A stretch of 64,000 nt of DNA from Candidatus Thiodictyon syntrophicum (GCF_002813775.1 NZ_CP020370.1:744001-808000), one strand, 5' to 3'. Counted from the stretch's first letter, positions 26,354 through 36,953 are shown. Notes: generated by a model not told the origin, from the sequence alone. Program-made: numbers and translations.

Positions 26354-26779
26354 TCAATCGTCCAGATAGACCGCCCCGGTGTCGAACGCCTCCTCGGGCG
26401 TGCCTTCAAAGGTGCCATTGTCGAAGAAGCTCGGTTCGTATTTTTCATGGCTGTAGGTGTAAAAGGCCATGGACCAGCGGTCTTCTTTGCCGAAATAGCG
26501 TAGACGGACCAAATGGATGGGAAAATTTCGCTGCCGCTCGATGTATTCTTCACGGGACACCCCGAGCGGGGACGGATCGAAGTCCGGCGCGACGAAGGGT
26601 TCCTTGTAGGCATCGATGTAGCACAACTGACCGCGGAAGCGCACATCGATACGAGTGTACTTTCCGGCGTAGTGCTTATGCGCGTGCGCCAGAATACGAT
26701 CGCGCGTCCGCTCACGGACGGCCTCCGGAATCTTGACCCCGCCGGAATGCGGATCATAAACCCAAGTTCTCTTGTTCAT
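26354..26779 (-). CDS. Conserved-looking hypothetical protein, 141 residues
   Basis: Not recognised. It is soluble, with no signal peptide or membrane helix, and rich in aromatic and charged residues (YDPHSGGVKIPEAVRERTRDRIL; HYAGKYTRIDVRFRGQLCYIDAY). It ends in FDTGAVYLDD. Codon use resembles the neighbours and the ATG start is clean, so it is probably real. Convergent with arfB, 19 bp apart. Confidence 0.7.
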   Translation of the reverse strand: MNKRTWVYDPHSGGVKIPEAVRERTRDRILAHAHKHYAGKYTRIDVRFRGQLCYIDAYKEPFVAPDFDPSPLGVSREEYIERQRNFPIHLVRLRYFGKEDRWSMAFYTYSHEKYEPSFFDNGTFEGTPEEAFDTGAVYLDD

Positions 26780-26826
26780 CGTTTACCTTGAACCTTGTCT
26801 GCGGACGGTGACTGGTCGGATTATTC

Positions 26827-26867
<41 letters not shown>

Positions 26868-27016
26868 GTGTACCCGGGATCTCGGTCACCACATCAGTTC
26901 TGATTGCACCCGGTGGCTTGAACGTTTTTTCCCTGTCATGGGTCTATGTTACCTTTGCGCACCCAATCAGCCGACGCCTCGGCAGCCCCCAACCGCCCCT
27001 TCCAGACGAGACCCCG

Positions 27017-29263
27017 ATGACACGGTATCTGTTGACCCTGCTCGCCCTCACGCTCGCCGCCCTGTGTCTGGCAGCACCCCCGCCGACCCTGGCGGCCGAT
27101 GCGGGCGCCCGGCCGCATCGTCCACGCATCGGCTTGGTGCTCAGCGGCGGCGGCGCCCGCGGGGCGGCCCATATCGGGGTGCTCAAGGTCCTGGAGGAGA
27201 TGCGTATCCCGATTGATGTGGTGGTGGGGACCAGCATGGGCTCGCTGGTGGGCGGGGGCTATGCGGCCGGGCTCTCGCCGCGGGAACTGGAGCAGCGGGT
27301 TACCCAGGTGGATTGGAACGTCCTCTTCAACGATGACCCGCCGCGCCGGGAGTGGCCCGCCCGGCGCAAGCAGTTGTCGTCCAATCCGACCTTCGACTTC
27401 AGCATCGGGGTCCGCAAGGGCCAGTTCAAGCTGCCCGCGGGGGCCATCGCCGGTCAGAAGGTGCAGTTGTTCTTCAACGATTTGGTCAAGGGCGCGGAGC
27501 GGGTCCAGGACTTTGACGACCTGCCGATCCCCTTCCGGGCCGTGGCGACCGACCTGGAGGACGGGCAGATGAAGGTCTTCGAGCGGGGGCCACTGCCGGT
27601 GGCCATGCGCGCCAGCATGTCGGTGCCGACGCTGTTTGCGCCCATGCAGTGGGACAACCACCTCTATGTGGATGGGGGTCTGGTCCGTAACCTGCCGATC
27701 GATGTGGCCCGCGGTCTGGGGGTGGACGTCATCATCGCGGTCAATCTGGGGTCCGGATATCTGCCGCGCGACCAACTCGGCAATATCGTGGGCGTCACCG
27801 GCCAAATGATCGCGATCCTGACCGAGCAGAATGTCAAGGTCTCGCTCGAGCAGATCGATCGGGCGCGCGACGTGCTGATCGAACCGGACCTGGGCAACAT
27901 CACCGCCAGCGACTTCAACCGCGCCAAGGAGGCCATCGGGACCGGCGTGAAGGCGGCCGAGAAAAAGGAGTCGCAACTCGCCCGCTACAGCGTCAGCGAG
28001 GCGGACTATGACGCCTGGAAGCGCACGCGTTTCGGCCCCGGCCAGCCGGTCAGACAGGTTTCAGAGGTGCAGATCGCGGGCCTGGAGACGGTGAACCCGG
28101 AGGTCTTCGATCGCCTGGTCGCGGACCAGCGGGACCGTCCGCTCGACCGTACCCGCCTGGTGGCCGACATTCAGAAGCTCTACGGCCGCGCCGACTTCGA
28201 GCGGATCAGCTATCACTTCAAGCCCGGCCCGGACGGCCGCGACCAACTCATGATCGATGCGGTGGAGAAGGCCTGGGGCCCGGGTTATCTGAGTTTCGGG
28301 GTCGGCCTCCTGACCGACAACAAGGGCGACAGCCGCTTCGGCCTGCGCGCCACCTACAATCGAACCTGGGCCGATCGGCTGGGTGCCGCCTGGGCCACTG
28401 AGGTCAAGCTCGGTAACGCCCCAAGCCTCTACAGCGAGTTCTTCCAGCCCTTGGATCTGGACCGGTCGGCCTTCGTCGCCCCCTACCTGGGGCTGCGCAT
28501 GACGCCGGAAAGCGTCTTCCTGGGTGAACAACGGGTCGCGCGCTACGACATGACCCGCGGGCGGATCGGTGCGGACCTGGGTACGACCCTGGACGGGACC
28601 GAGGTGCGGGTCGGTCTCTATTACGGCCAGACGCAGGTCGCGCTCGATACCGGCTCGCCCCAACTCCCGGTCGGCCGGGTGGTCGACACCGGCCTGCGCG
28701 CCAGTCTCTACTACGACACCCGCGACAGCGCCGGTCTGCCGCGCTCAGGCACCCTGCTGTCGCTGGACCTGCTGAACCCGCTCCAGGCACTGGGGGCGGA
28801 CGTGCAATACTCGCGCACGCTCTTCACCAGCGAGGCCGCCTACAGCGTCGGGAAGAACACCGTCGCCCTCAGGATGAAGGGCGGGAGCAGTTTCGGCGCC
28901 AATATGCCCTACTACGACCAGTTCGCCCTGGGCGGCTTCCTCAACCTCTCCGGCTACGCCTATGAGCAGTTCCGCGGCAATGACATGGGCTTCGGGGCCC
29001 TGATCTATTACCGCCAGATCGCCTCGCTGTCGCCGCCGCTGGGGCGCGGTCTCTACCTGGGCGCCTCACTGGAGGCCGGATGGCTCTCGGACGGGGACTT
29101 CGGCGATCAGGCCATCGGCCATGTGACCATCAGCCGGGAGGCGACCCGCTACGGCGGGAGCCTGTTCTTCGGCTCGGACACCTGGATCGGTCTGGCCTAT
29201 CTGGCGCTGGGCTTGACCAGTACGGGCGAGAGCACGATCTATGTCATGATCGGGCGGCCCTAG
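27017..29263 (+). CDS. Patatin-like phospholipase with Omp85-type barrel (type Vd secretion style)
   Basis: 748 residues from the ATG at MTRYLLTLLAL. The signal peptide ends near LAADA. The patatin domain has SGGGARGAAHIG (oxyanion loop), GTSMGS (nucleophile Ser near residue 74) and DGGLVRNLP (catalytic Asp). A POTRA-like segment follows (VSEVQIAGLETVNPEVFDRLV), then a C-terminal beta-barrel of the bacterial surface antigen type. This matches PlpD-like proteins that export their own lipase. The upstream in-frame extension is hexanucleotide repeat (DNDNDN) and is excluded. Confidence 0.92.
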   Translation: MTRYLLTLLALTLAALCLAAPPPTLAADAGARPHRPRIGLVLSGGGARGAAHIGVLKVLEEMRIPIDVVVGTSMGSLVGGGYAAGLSPRELEQRVTQVDWNVLFNDDPPRREWPARRKQLSSNPTFDFSIGVRKGQFKLPAGAIAGQKVQLFFNDLVKGAERVQDFDDLPIPFRAVATDLEDGQMKVFERGPLPVAMRASMSVPTLFAPMQWDNHLYVDGGLVRNLPIDVARGLGVDVIIAVNLGSGYLPRDQLGNIVGVTGQMIAILTEQNVKVSLEQIDRARDVLIEPDLGNITASDFNRAKEAIGTGVKAAEKKESQLARYSVSEADYDAWKRTRFGPGQPVRQVSEVQIAGLETVNPEVFDRLVADQRDRPLDRTRLVADIQKLYGRADFERISYHFKPGPDGRDQLMIDAVEKAWGPGYLSFGVGLLTDNKGDSRFGLRATYNRTWADRLGAAWATEVKLGNAPSLYSEFFQPLDLDRSAFVAPYLGLRMTPESVFLGEQRVARYDMTRGRIGADLGTTLDGTEVRVGLYYGQTQVALDTGSPQLPVGRVVDTGLRASLYYDTRDSAGLPRSGTLLSLDLLNPLQALGADVQYSRTLFTSEAAYSVGKNTVALRMKGGSSFGANMPYYDQFALGGFLNLSGYAYEQFRGNDMGFGALIYYRQIASLSPPLGRGLYLGASLEAGWLSDGDFGDQAIGHVTISREATRYGGSLFFGSDTWIGLAYLALGLTSTGESTIYVMIGRP

Positions 29264-29318
29264 GGGGCAGTTTCCGAATAGGTTAGACACGTTTCTTGAA
29301 GGGAATGCTTGTCGCACC

Positions 29319-29452
<134 letters not shown>

Positions 29453-30431
29453 GTCAGTGCCCCATTCAGATTTCGACCTGGGTGCCGAGTTCGACCACGC
29501 GATTGCTCGGGATCTGGAAGAACTCGGTCGCGCTGTGGGCATTCTTGGACATCTGCTTGAACAGCCGCTCGCGCCACAGGGCCATGCCCGGCTGCAGGCT
29601 GGGGATGATGATCTCGCGACTGACGAAGAACGAGGTGGTCATCAGGTCCAACTCCAGCCCCAGGGCCGCGCATTGCTGGATGGCCGCCGGGATGTTCGGT
29701 TGCTCCATGAATCCGTATTGGATGATCAGTCGGTGGAAGCCCTTGCCGAGGTCGGTCAACGCCAGTCGGTCGGCCGCGTCCACCACCGGGATTTCCGCCG
29801 TGACCACCGTCACCAGCACCACGCGTGCATGCAGCACCCGATTGTGTGCCAGGTTGTGCAGCAGGGCGGCCGGTACACCCTCGCGGTTACTCGTCAAGAA
29901 CACGGCGGTGGTCGGCGGGCGGGGGATATCGCTGCCGATCGAACCGAGAAAGGCCTTGAGCGGCACCGAGAGCTCGGCCATCTTGCGGAACAGCAATTGG
30001 CGCCCCCGCTTCCAGGTCGTCAGCACGGTAAAGGACACCAGCCCGATAGCCAGCGGAAACCAGCCGCCCTGCGGAATCTTGATCGCATTGGCGCTGAAGA
30101 AGGCCAGATCCACCATCAGAAAGCCGCCTGCCACCAGCGCCACGACCAGCCAGTGCCAGCGCCACAGCAGCACCATCACGAAGGCGATCAGGATGGTGTC
30201 GATCATCATGGTGCCGGTGACGGCGATGCCGTAGGCGGCGGCCAGGCTGCTGGACGACTGGAAGCCCAGGACCAGGGCCATGACCGCCAGATAGAGGGTC
30301 CAGTTGGTGAAGGGGACATAGATCTGACCCATCGCCGAGCCCGAGGTCTGGACAATGAGCATGCGCGGCAGATAGCCCAGTTGCACCGCCTGCCGGGCCA
30401 CCGAGAAGGCCCCCGAGATCACCGCCTGCGA

Positions 30432-31816
30432 GGGTGCGGCCTCCGAATAATGTGCCTAACCGTAGCACTCAGCCCCAAACTGGTCGATCTTCTGCCAGAA
30501 CTGTGCCCATCGTCCGGTGGTCTGCGTCAGTGCGCGTAGGCTGAGCACAATCTTGGCCCCTTTGTTCTTCCAGCGCATCCCGGAGGCACATAGCCGTTGC
30601 TTGACCAAGGTCTTGCAGGCGGCCTCGGTGACGCCCGATCCGATCGGCAGTCCCGCGGCGACGAAGCCCGGGTAGTCCATTTGATGGCGATGGTTGGTGA
30701 AGTAGGTCCAAGCGCTGAGAACGTCGTCGCGCAGCGTCTGCGAGAGGGTGTGCCGCTGCGACAGGCGCGCGGCCTCGCCGATGAGCAGGTCAAGGGCGGC
30801 GGGGTCGTGCTTGAGCGTCGTGCAGTGCGCGCTCTGCCACTGCGCGCGCGGGCCCTCGGCGTGGCGCTGCGGATGGGTCGCTTGGGCGATTTTGCCCACG
30901 TATTCCGTTGCATGGAAAAAATCGATCAACTGGCGGTCGGTGTGTTGCTCGAGGAACCGCCAGTTGCTTGCCGCCCCGTCGGCGATGCCCAGGTACAGTG
31001 CCTCGGGGAGGTGCCGCTTGACGCGTTGGATCTCGCGCTCCATGCGTTGCCGGAACTCCTGCTTGCCGTACTCGGGTGCCGCAGCGAGGTAGATGGTGTG
31101 CTGGCGCTCGCCCTCGCCGTCGTAAAGCGAGAGGGTTCCGACCATGGCTTCGCGCCAGCCCGCACTGTCGGCCATGGGGATCATGGCGCCGTCGAGGCTG
31201 ACCACGACGGTCGCGATGGGCGTCTCAAGCGCCGGCATCGCGTACTCCCAGTCCTCCTCTTTGGCCGTGGCGATGGTGCCTACCCACTCCGCAACATTTT
31301 GAATATACGAGGTAGCGATCGTCCGACCGTGGTTCTGCTCAAGGTCAGTCTGCACCGCGCGCACGTTGAGCTGCGCATACTTGTGGCTGAGTTGACTGGC
31401 GAATCGGGGGGTCGCCCCGCGCACGATCCGCGCCTGGTGCTCGAGCGGACAGTAGATCCGCCCGCCGCGCGAGCTTTGGTAGACATAACGCTCGACCTCG
31501 ACCGGCCCGTAAGGCGTCTGGTACTCCTTCGGATCGCGCCCGCGCGCGGTCAGCTTGATCGCGCCGACACGGATCGCACTGCCGTCGGTGTCGAAACGCT
31601 GCAGCGCCTCCTCGGTGGCGCAGCGCCCCACCGCGTTGGTGGCCTCCTGGATGGCTCCTTCCATGTCCAGCAGGCTACCGCTGAGCCGCACCGTTACCTC
31701 GACCGTCACCTCGTCACCCGAGATCCTGACTACCTTCGCCACGACTGCACCTTCTCGTCTAGTCACAGAAGGTTACGAAATACTCCTCAAAGGCACATCA
31801 TGTCAAGGCCGCACCC
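30432..31816 (-). mobile_element. ISKra4-family insertion sequence in kup
   Basis: 1385 bp with imperfect terminal inverted repeats, beginning GGGTGCGGCCT and sharing ATGTGCC further in. It is flanked by identical 8-bp direct repeats GCCTGCGA at 30424-30431 and 31817-31824. One transposase gene fills it. The clean target duplication indicates a fairly recent, single insertion. Confidence 0.92.
30456..31766 (-). CDS. ISKra4-family transposase
   Basis: 436 residues. DDE-type features include VVSLDGAMIPM and LGIADGAASNWRFLE. The C-terminal GLPIGSGVTEAACKTLVKQRLCASGMRWKNKGA is characteristic of this family. No frameshift is apparent, so it may be active. It reads in the same direction as kup. 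Confidence 0.92.
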   Translation of the reverse strand: MTRREGAVVAKVVRISGDEVTVEVTVRLSGSLLDMEGAIQEATNAVGRCATEEALQRFDTDGSAIRVGAIKLTARGRDPKEYQTPYGPVEVERYVYQSSRGGRIYCPLEHQARIVRGATPRFASQLSHKYAQLNVRAVQTDLEQNHGRTIATSYIQNVAEWVGTIATAKEEDWEYAMPALETPIATVVVSLDGAMIPMADSAGWREAMVGTLSLYDGEGERQHTIYLAAAPEYGKQEFRQRMEREIQRVKRHLPEALYLGIADGAASNWRFLEQHTDRQLIDFFHATEYVGKIAQATHPQRHAEGPRAQWQSAHCTTLKHDPAALDLLIGEAARLSQRHTLSQTLRDDVLSAWTYFTNHRHQMDYPGFVAAGLPIGSGVTEAACKTLVKQRLCASGMRWKNKGAKIVLSLRALTQTTGRWAQFWQKIDQFGAECYG

Positions 31817-32782
31817 GCCTGCGAGGCAATCACGGTGGCCAGGGTGGCGAGTACCACCAGCGGGATCAGGGCCCAGGTGGGTGCCAGCAGATAAAACGGA
31901 TTCTGCACCGCCGCGGGGTCGGCGAGCAGCAGCGCGCCCTGGCCGAAATAATTGATGACCAGCGCCGGCAGGATCAGCCCGAACCAGGCGAGCCGAATCG
32001 GGAACTTGCCGAAGTGCCCCATGTCGGTATAAAGCGCCTCACCGCCGGTGACGGCCAACACGACGGCCCCCAGCGCCAGGAAGCTCAGCCAGGGATGGGC
32101 GGCGAGGAACTGTGCCGCATAAACCGGATTGAGGGCCGCCATCACCTCCGGCCGCTGCGCGATGCTCAAGACCCCAAGGACCGCCAGCACCCCGAACCAG
32201 GTGCACATGACCGGCCCGAACAGCATCCCCACCAACCCGGTGCCGCGTTTTTGGATGGCGAAGAGCGCGGTCAGTACCGCGATCGTGATGGGCAGGACAA
32301 AGCCCGCGAAGCGCGGCGTGACCACCTCCAGACCCTCCACCGCGCTCAGCACCGAAATGGCCGGCGTGATCATGCTGTCGCCATAGAACAGGGCGGCGGC
32401 GAAGACGCCCAGCAAGGCCACCAGATGGGACAGCCGCGAGTTGTTCGTCATCCCCGTGACCAGGGCGAGCAGCGCGAGACTCCCGCCCTCGCCGCGATTG
32501 TCGGCCCGCATGATGATGATGACGTATTTCAGCGACACCAGGATCATGATGGTCCAGAAGATCAGCGACAGCACCCCGAGCACGGCGGCATCGGTGACCG
32601 GGATGGGATGATGGCCGGCAAAGGTCTCCTTCAGCGCATAGAGCGGGCTGGTACCGATATCGCCGAAGACGACACCGATGGCACCGATCACCAGGCCGCC
32701 GAGTTTCCGCGGTGAGTCAGTCGTAGACACTTTGCTCTCCTTCCGGTGAAACAAAAAAGGGTAATTTGCCGCAAACAGGCGT

Positions 32783-32857
32783 CTCTGTCATGCCCTTTCA
32801 GGGCGGACGCACGACGGGCCCGCCCCCCCGGCGCGGCCCTGGGCTTTTCTGTCTGAT
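32783..32857. repeat. TGTCATGCCCTTTCAGGGC repeat
   Basis: CTGTCATGCCCTTTCAGGGC here matches CTGTCACGCCCTTTCAGGGC near 48083. It is followed by a CCCTGGGC stretch, as in the other copy. It fills the kup/RpfE gap. Confidence 0.5.
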
Positions 32858-32888
32858 TCCACTCGGTTTGTGTGTTCACACGTCGGTG

Positions 32889-33944
32889 TCATCGAAAATA
32901 CCTGGGTTCTCGGAACCCGCCGCGGCGCCAGAACCGGCGGTGCCCCCAAGCGGTCAGGGTGAAGGTCCAGCGTTGCCCGTCATCGAGCACCAGCGAGCGC
33001 ACGCGCCCGGCGGTCAATTCGGCGCCGAGCCGCCCCGCCAGCGCCTCCAGGTCCGAGAGTGCCGCGCGCCAGGCGCCGCAGTCCCCCGTGAGTGCCGGCC
33101 ACCAGAGGGCATCCCAGAAGATCAGCACCTCCCCGGGCGGCGACCCCGCTCCAGACGCGGCCCAGGCGAGCGGCGTCCGGGACCCCTCACCCGTCCCCAG
33201 GGAGCGCCCGCCCGCCGCCCGCGCCAGGCCCAGCGCCAAGGGATGGTCGGCGATCGTCAGCCCTGGGCCGCCGGACACCCGGGGCAGGACCCCGCCGCCC
33301 CAGGTCCAGACCCCGCTCACCGTTGGGCGGCCCAGGCGCTCGCGTTCCTGGTTGACCGGATGCTGGTAGAAGAGCATCTGCGCCTCGTTCTGCCACCGGT
33401 TCCAGGCGCGGGCGTCCGGACCCGCGGGCAGGAGGCCATCCAGGGCGCGCCCGGCCACGGCGTGCAGGGGCCGGGTGCGTAGCCGCGGGGCCGCATTCAC
33501 CCGCAGATACCAGGCCCCCGGGCGCGGCACCGCCAGGCGCAGGCCGTCGTCGATGAAATGGGCATTGAACGCCGCCGTCAGGGCCGCGGCCTCCGCGGGC
33601 AGGACCGCGAGCGTCGGGCCGGCGAAGAGCAGCAGCCGGTCCCGGTCCGGGTGCAGTTGGACCGGATCGGCGTGGAACCAGCAGCCGTCCCCGGCGAGAT
33701 CGGGCGCCTGCGTCAGCAGGCACAGCGGCGCGGATGGCAGGTCCAGTTCCGGCGACGACGGCACGCTGAAGGCGCCCGCCAGGGTTTCCAGGGGGTCGCG
33801 GGACGCCGTCTCCCGGCAGTCGGCGCGGGACAACAGCCGGTCCAGGCCCGGGGTCGGCGCGTTGAGCCCCGCCACACAGTCGGCGGGACCGAAGAGCCCG
33901 GGGCAGATGAGTCGCAGACTGGTCTTGGTCGCGGGCACCGGCAT
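32889..33944 (-). CDS. RpfE-type regulatory protein / phosphoglycerate-mutase-like protein
   Basis: 351 residues. It resembles a family annotated as RpfE-type regulatory or cofactor-independent phosphoglycerate mutase-like: TKTSLRLICPGLFGP at the N-terminus, WYLRVNAAPRLRT and AWNRWQNEAQMLFYQHPVN in the middle, VWTWGGGVLP later. No metal or catalytic residues of true mutases are evident. Function unknown. Confidence 0.75.
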   Translation of the reverse strand: MPVPATKTSLRLICPGLFGPADCVAGLNAPTPGLDRLLSRADCRETASRDPLETLAGAFSVPSSPELDLPSAPLCLLTQAPDLAGDGCWFHADPVQLHPDRDRLLLFAGPTLAVLPAEAAALTAAFNAHFIDDGLRLAVPRPGAWYLRVNAAPRLRTRPLHAVAGRALDGLLPAGPDARAWNRWQNEAQMLFYQHPVNQERERLGRPTVSGVWTWGGGVLPRVSGGPGLTIADHPLALGLARAAGGRSLGTGEGSRTPLAWAASGAGSPPGEVLIFWDALWWPALTGDCGAWRAALSDLEALAGRLGAELTAGRVRSLVLDDGQRWTFTLTAWGHRRFWRRGGFREPRYFR

Positions 33945-34320
33945 GGCCGTCAGAGGGTGAAGTGTGCAAGTGTCTCACGTCCGTGGACCCTAAGGAAAAG
34001 TCCAACCCGTGTTGAATCCGTCGCGGCAGCCCAGCGACCAGGCCGGCAACTTCTCACCTCTGGTGCGGCGCTTGCGGCGGCTCTTGCGCTTGTCCAGCGG
34101 ATGGATACGGAGTGAATTCGCCCCAATCTCGGCGAGCGGGGCGGCAAACGCCCCTTGTGGGGCACCGCCGCCCGCCCGGTTGCGCCAAGCCCTGGTTCTG
34201 GGCATCCTGCACCCTGACAGGAAGGCGGGCACCGGGTGTCCGCGATGGAGTCTCCACCAGGGGCTCCCTGACTGTCGACTTGCATCCTTCATCCTGACGA
34301 GCGATCCCGCCGAGAGACCC
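33945..34320. other. Intergenic region before the VWA gene
   Basis: 376 bases with no convincing gene. Frames are open on both strands but show no family resemblance. It separates divergently transcribed genes and may hold both promoters. Confidence 0.45.
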
Positions 34321-35037
34321 ATGCCCTCCGATCGCAAGGCCATCGACGCCGCCGGCGCTGTGAATGCCTTCCTGACCCAGGTGGCGGCAACCCCCCGCGT
34401 GGGGCCGCCGGGCGCCGGTGGGCGGCTGATCTTCGCCATGGACGCCACCGCGAGTCGGGAGCCGACCTGGGACCAGGCGGCACGCATCCAGTCGGCCATG
34501 TTTGCCGATACCCGCGCCCTGGGCGGCCTGGAGGTGCAACTGTGCTTCTATCGGGGCTTCCAGGAGTTCGAGTCGTCGGACTGGCTGGGGGATTCGCAGA
34601 CGCTCCTGCAGCGCATGAATCGGGTCTTCTGCGCGGCGGGTCTGACCCAGATCGGGCGGGTGCTGGAGCACGCCCTTGCCGAGGCCGGCCGCGGGCGGGT
34701 CAATGCCCTGGTCTTCGTCGGCGACTGCATGGAGGAGAATCGGGAGCGTCTGGCGGACCTGGCCGGGCGGCTCGGGCTGCTGCACCTGCCGGCCTTCGTC
34801 TTTCAGGAGGGGCATGACCCGACGGCGGAGCGCAGCTTCCGGGAGATCGCGCGCCTGAGCGGCGGTGCCTGGTGCCCCTTCGACGCCAACAGCCCTGACC
34901 TGCTGCGCGACCTGCTGGCGGCGGTGGCGGTCTATGCGGCCGGCGGCCACGCGGCCCTGACCCGCTACGGGCAGGCGCGGGGCGGGGCGGTGCTCGCGTT
35001 GACCCATCAGGTCACGCATCCGGGTCGGGGGGGCTGA
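34321..35037 (+). CDS. VWA-domain protein
   Basis: 238 residues from MPSDRKAID; the frame is open upstream but unrelated. The MIDAS-like motif is DATAS (DxTxS) in [19 protein letters not shown], and FVGDCMEE supplies a later acidic residue. [21 protein letters not shown] near the end is typical of small VWA proteins. It is followed after 7 bp by a J-domain membrane protein, suggesting the two work together. Client unknown. Confidence 0.8.
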   Translation: MPSDRKAIDAAGAVNAFLTQVAATPRVGPPGAGGRLIFAMDATASREPTWDQAARIQSAMFADTRALGGLEVQLCFYRGFQEFESSDWLGDSQTLLQRMNRVFCAAGLTQIGRVLEHALAEAGRGRVNALVFVGDCMEENRERLADLAGRLGLLHLPAFVFQEGHDPTAERSFREIARLSGGAWCPFDANSPDLLRDLLAAVAVYAAGGHAALTRYGQARGGAVLALTHQVTHPGRGG

Positions 35038-35044
35038 GGGTACG

Positions 35045-35839
35045 ATGCTGCGTCTGTTGCTGGTCCCGCTGTTCGTCCTCGGGGTCCTGTGGCTGGTGCG
35101 CTGGTTCCGGCGCACACCGCCGGCCCGGGTCGCCGACACCCTGCGCAAGGTCGCGATGTGGACGGTGATCGGCGTCCTGGTGCTGGCCGCGGCCACCGGT
35201 CGGCTGAGCCCGGTCTTTGCCTTCATCGCTGCCCTGATCCCGGCCGCCATCCGCGTGCTCACCTTGCTGCAGGCGGTCCCGGTCCTGCAACGCCTGCTGC
35301 GCTCGCTCGGCATCCCGCTGCCCGGCGGTCTGTTCGGCGGCGGACCGGCGGCGGGCGCGGCCGGCGGGGGCGGCGGCGGCGGGGCCCCGGGGGGCTCGTC
35401 CATCCGCACCCGCTTCCTGGAGATGCGCCTGGACCACGCCACCGGGGCCATGGACGGGCGCGTGCTGGAGGGTCCCTTTGCGCAGCGCGCCTTACGTGAC
35501 CTGCGCCTGGATGAACTGCTGCGGATGCTGGAGCTGTATCGGGAGGCCGATGCCCAGTCGGCCGCGGTCCTGGAGGCCTATCTGGACCGGGAGCGGGGGA
35601 CGGACTGGCGCGCGCGCGATCCGGGGCCGGGTGCCGCGCGCGTCGGCAGCGGCGGCGGCCCCATGAACGAGGCGGAGGCCCTGGCGATCCTGGGCCTGGA
35701 GCCGGGCGCCGACGCCTTGGCGGTGCGCGACGCCCATCGACGGCTCATGCAGCGGCTGCACCCGGACCGGGGCGGCTCCGGCTATCTGGCGGCCAAGATC
35801 AACGAGGCCAAGCAGGTGCTGCTCAAGGGGCTGGGCTGA
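35045..35839 (+). CDS. Membrane-anchored C-terminal J-domain protein
   Basis: 264 residues. Two N-terminal membrane segments ([15 protein letters not shown] and [14 protein letters not shown]), a long Gly-rich linker, then a C-terminal J domain ([20 protein letters not shown]) with an HPD motif ([10 protein letters not shown]). The layout matches Tim14-like DnaJ proteins. It would recruit DnaK to the inner membrane. Co-transcribed with the VWA gene. Confidence 0.85.
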   Translation: MLRLLLVPLFVLGVLWLVRWFRRTPPARVADTLRKVAMWTVIGVLVLAAATGRLSPVFAFIAALIPAAIRVLTLLQAVPVLQRLLRSLGIPLPGGLFGGGPAAGAAGGGGGGGAPGGSSIRTRFLEMRLDHATGAMDGRVLEGPFAQRALRDLRLDELLRMLELYREADAQSAAVLEAYLDRERGTDWRARDPGPGAARVGSGGGPMNEAEALAILGLEPGADALAVRDAHRRLMQRLHPDRGGSGYLAAKINEAKQVLLKGLG

Positions 35840-35880
35840 GGCCGCGAAAAAGCAGATGTCCTCAAGAGGGCGCAAGAAAA

Positions 35881-35965
35881 TGGACAGGATTAACAGGATT
35901 TCGCAGGATTAACAGGATTGCCGATGAGCTGAGACGGCGATTGATCATCCTGTTAATCCTGTCCA
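35881..35965. repeat. GGACAGGATTAACAGGAT inverted repeat
   Basis: Perfect 19-bp arms at 35881-35899 and 35947-35965 with an extra internal GCAGGATTAACAGGATT copy. No gene lies between. A dispersed repeat type rather than a terminator, as no T-tract follows. Confidence 0.75.
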
Positions 35966-36062
35966 ATTACCAACCGATGGGTACGGTCTTTCAGTGTGAC
36001 TCGTTGGTCCGAGCCATCGTGTGACGCGTTGATCGAAACGCCAAGATCGCCCAGGCTGGTAT

Positions 36063-36926
36063 TCAAAGACACGACGGCAGCCCCTGGGCGAGGCTCGGGT
36101 AGCGCAGTTCCAGCCCCAGTTCCTCGCGCAGTTTGCGATTACTCAGCCGACGCGACTCGGCGAGATAGGACAGCATCGCCGCCGAGACCTGGCCCTGCGC
36201 CTCGGCCAGCGGGATCAGGGGCGGGCGCGGGAGGCCGGCGGCGTCCGCGATGGCGAGGAAATAGTCGGTCATGGTGCTGGGACTGTCGTCGCAGGCGTTG
36301 TAGATGGCCCCGGGTCGGCCGCGCTCCATGGCGAGTGCGCAGGCGCTCACCAGGTCGTCCACATGGATGCGGTTGCTGTAGGGCGACTCCTGCGCCCGCA
36401 CCATGGGGACCCCCTGACGCAGACGCTCCAGGGGCAGGCGTCCCGGACCATAGATGCCGGCGACCCGCAGGACCACCAGCTCGCCCCCGGTCGCCGCGGC
36501 CCAGCGCTGCAAGGTCTGCTCCGCATCCCAGCGGCGGTGCGAGCGGTCCGCGCCGGGGCGGGCGGGCCAGGACTCGTCCACCCAGGCCCCCCGGCAGTCG
36601 CCGTAGACCCCGGTGGTGCTGACATAGACCACCCGGCGCGGCTGGCCGGCGCGGGTGAAGGCGTCCACCAGCCGCCGGGTGTGGGGGTCCTCGCGGCCCT
36701 GGCCCGGCGGTGGCGCCAGGTGGAAGACCCGGGCCCCGGCCAGGGGCAGGCCGCTCAGGTCGTCCGCCGCCAGGTCCAGGCGCCGGGCGGCGATCCCCGC
36801 CGCGGCGAGCCGCTCCGCCCCCGCCTGGGTCTGCACCAGCCCCAGGACCGGCTCCCCGCGGTCCAGGTATTGGCGTGCCAGTCGCGTGCCCACATATCCA
36901 CAACCGATGATGACGATTTCATTCAC
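36063..36926 (-). CDS. NAD-dependent epimerase/dehydratase-type SDR protein
   Basis: 287 residues from a GTG start (VNEIVIIGCGYVGTRLAR). The Rossmann loop is GCGYVG, then VVYVSTTGVYGD, and later IHVDDLVSACALAM and NACDDSPSTMTDYF. It resembles the YeeZ-like group. The substrate is unknown. Its start lies only 27 bp from the start of the divergent reductase. Confidence 0.85.
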   Translation of the reverse strand: MNEIVIIGCGYVGTRLARQYLDRGEPVLGLVQTQAGAERLAAAGIAARRLDLAADDLSGLPLAGARVFHLAPPPGQGREDPHTRRLVDAFTRAGQPRRVVYVSTTGVYGDCRGAWVDESWPARPGADRSHRRWDAEQTLQRWAAATGGELVVLRVAGIYGPGRLPLERLRQGVPMVRAQESPYSNRIHVDDLVSACALAMERGRPGAIYNACDDSPSTMTDYFLAIADAAGLPRPPLIPLAEAQGQVSAAMLSYLAESRRLSNRKLREELGLELRYPSLAQGLPSCL

Positions 36927-36953
36927 CCTAAAGCTCCGGGGCAACCTGCCGCG

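Larger units (their letters stand above)
29466..32730 (-). pseudogene. kup: Kup potassium transporter interrupted by an insertion sequence
   Basis: The N-terminal half (32730 to 31817, GTG start with AAGGAG upstream) reads [23 protein letters not shown] and several membrane helices to TVIASQA. The C-terminal half (30423 to 29466) resumes at [12 protein letters not shown]. Removing the insertion and one 8-bp target copy (GCCTGCGA) joins ASQA to VISGAF in frame and gives 623 residues, the normal Kup length. Kup is a K+/H+ symporter of the inner membrane. As it stands the gene should be inactive. Confidence 0.93.
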
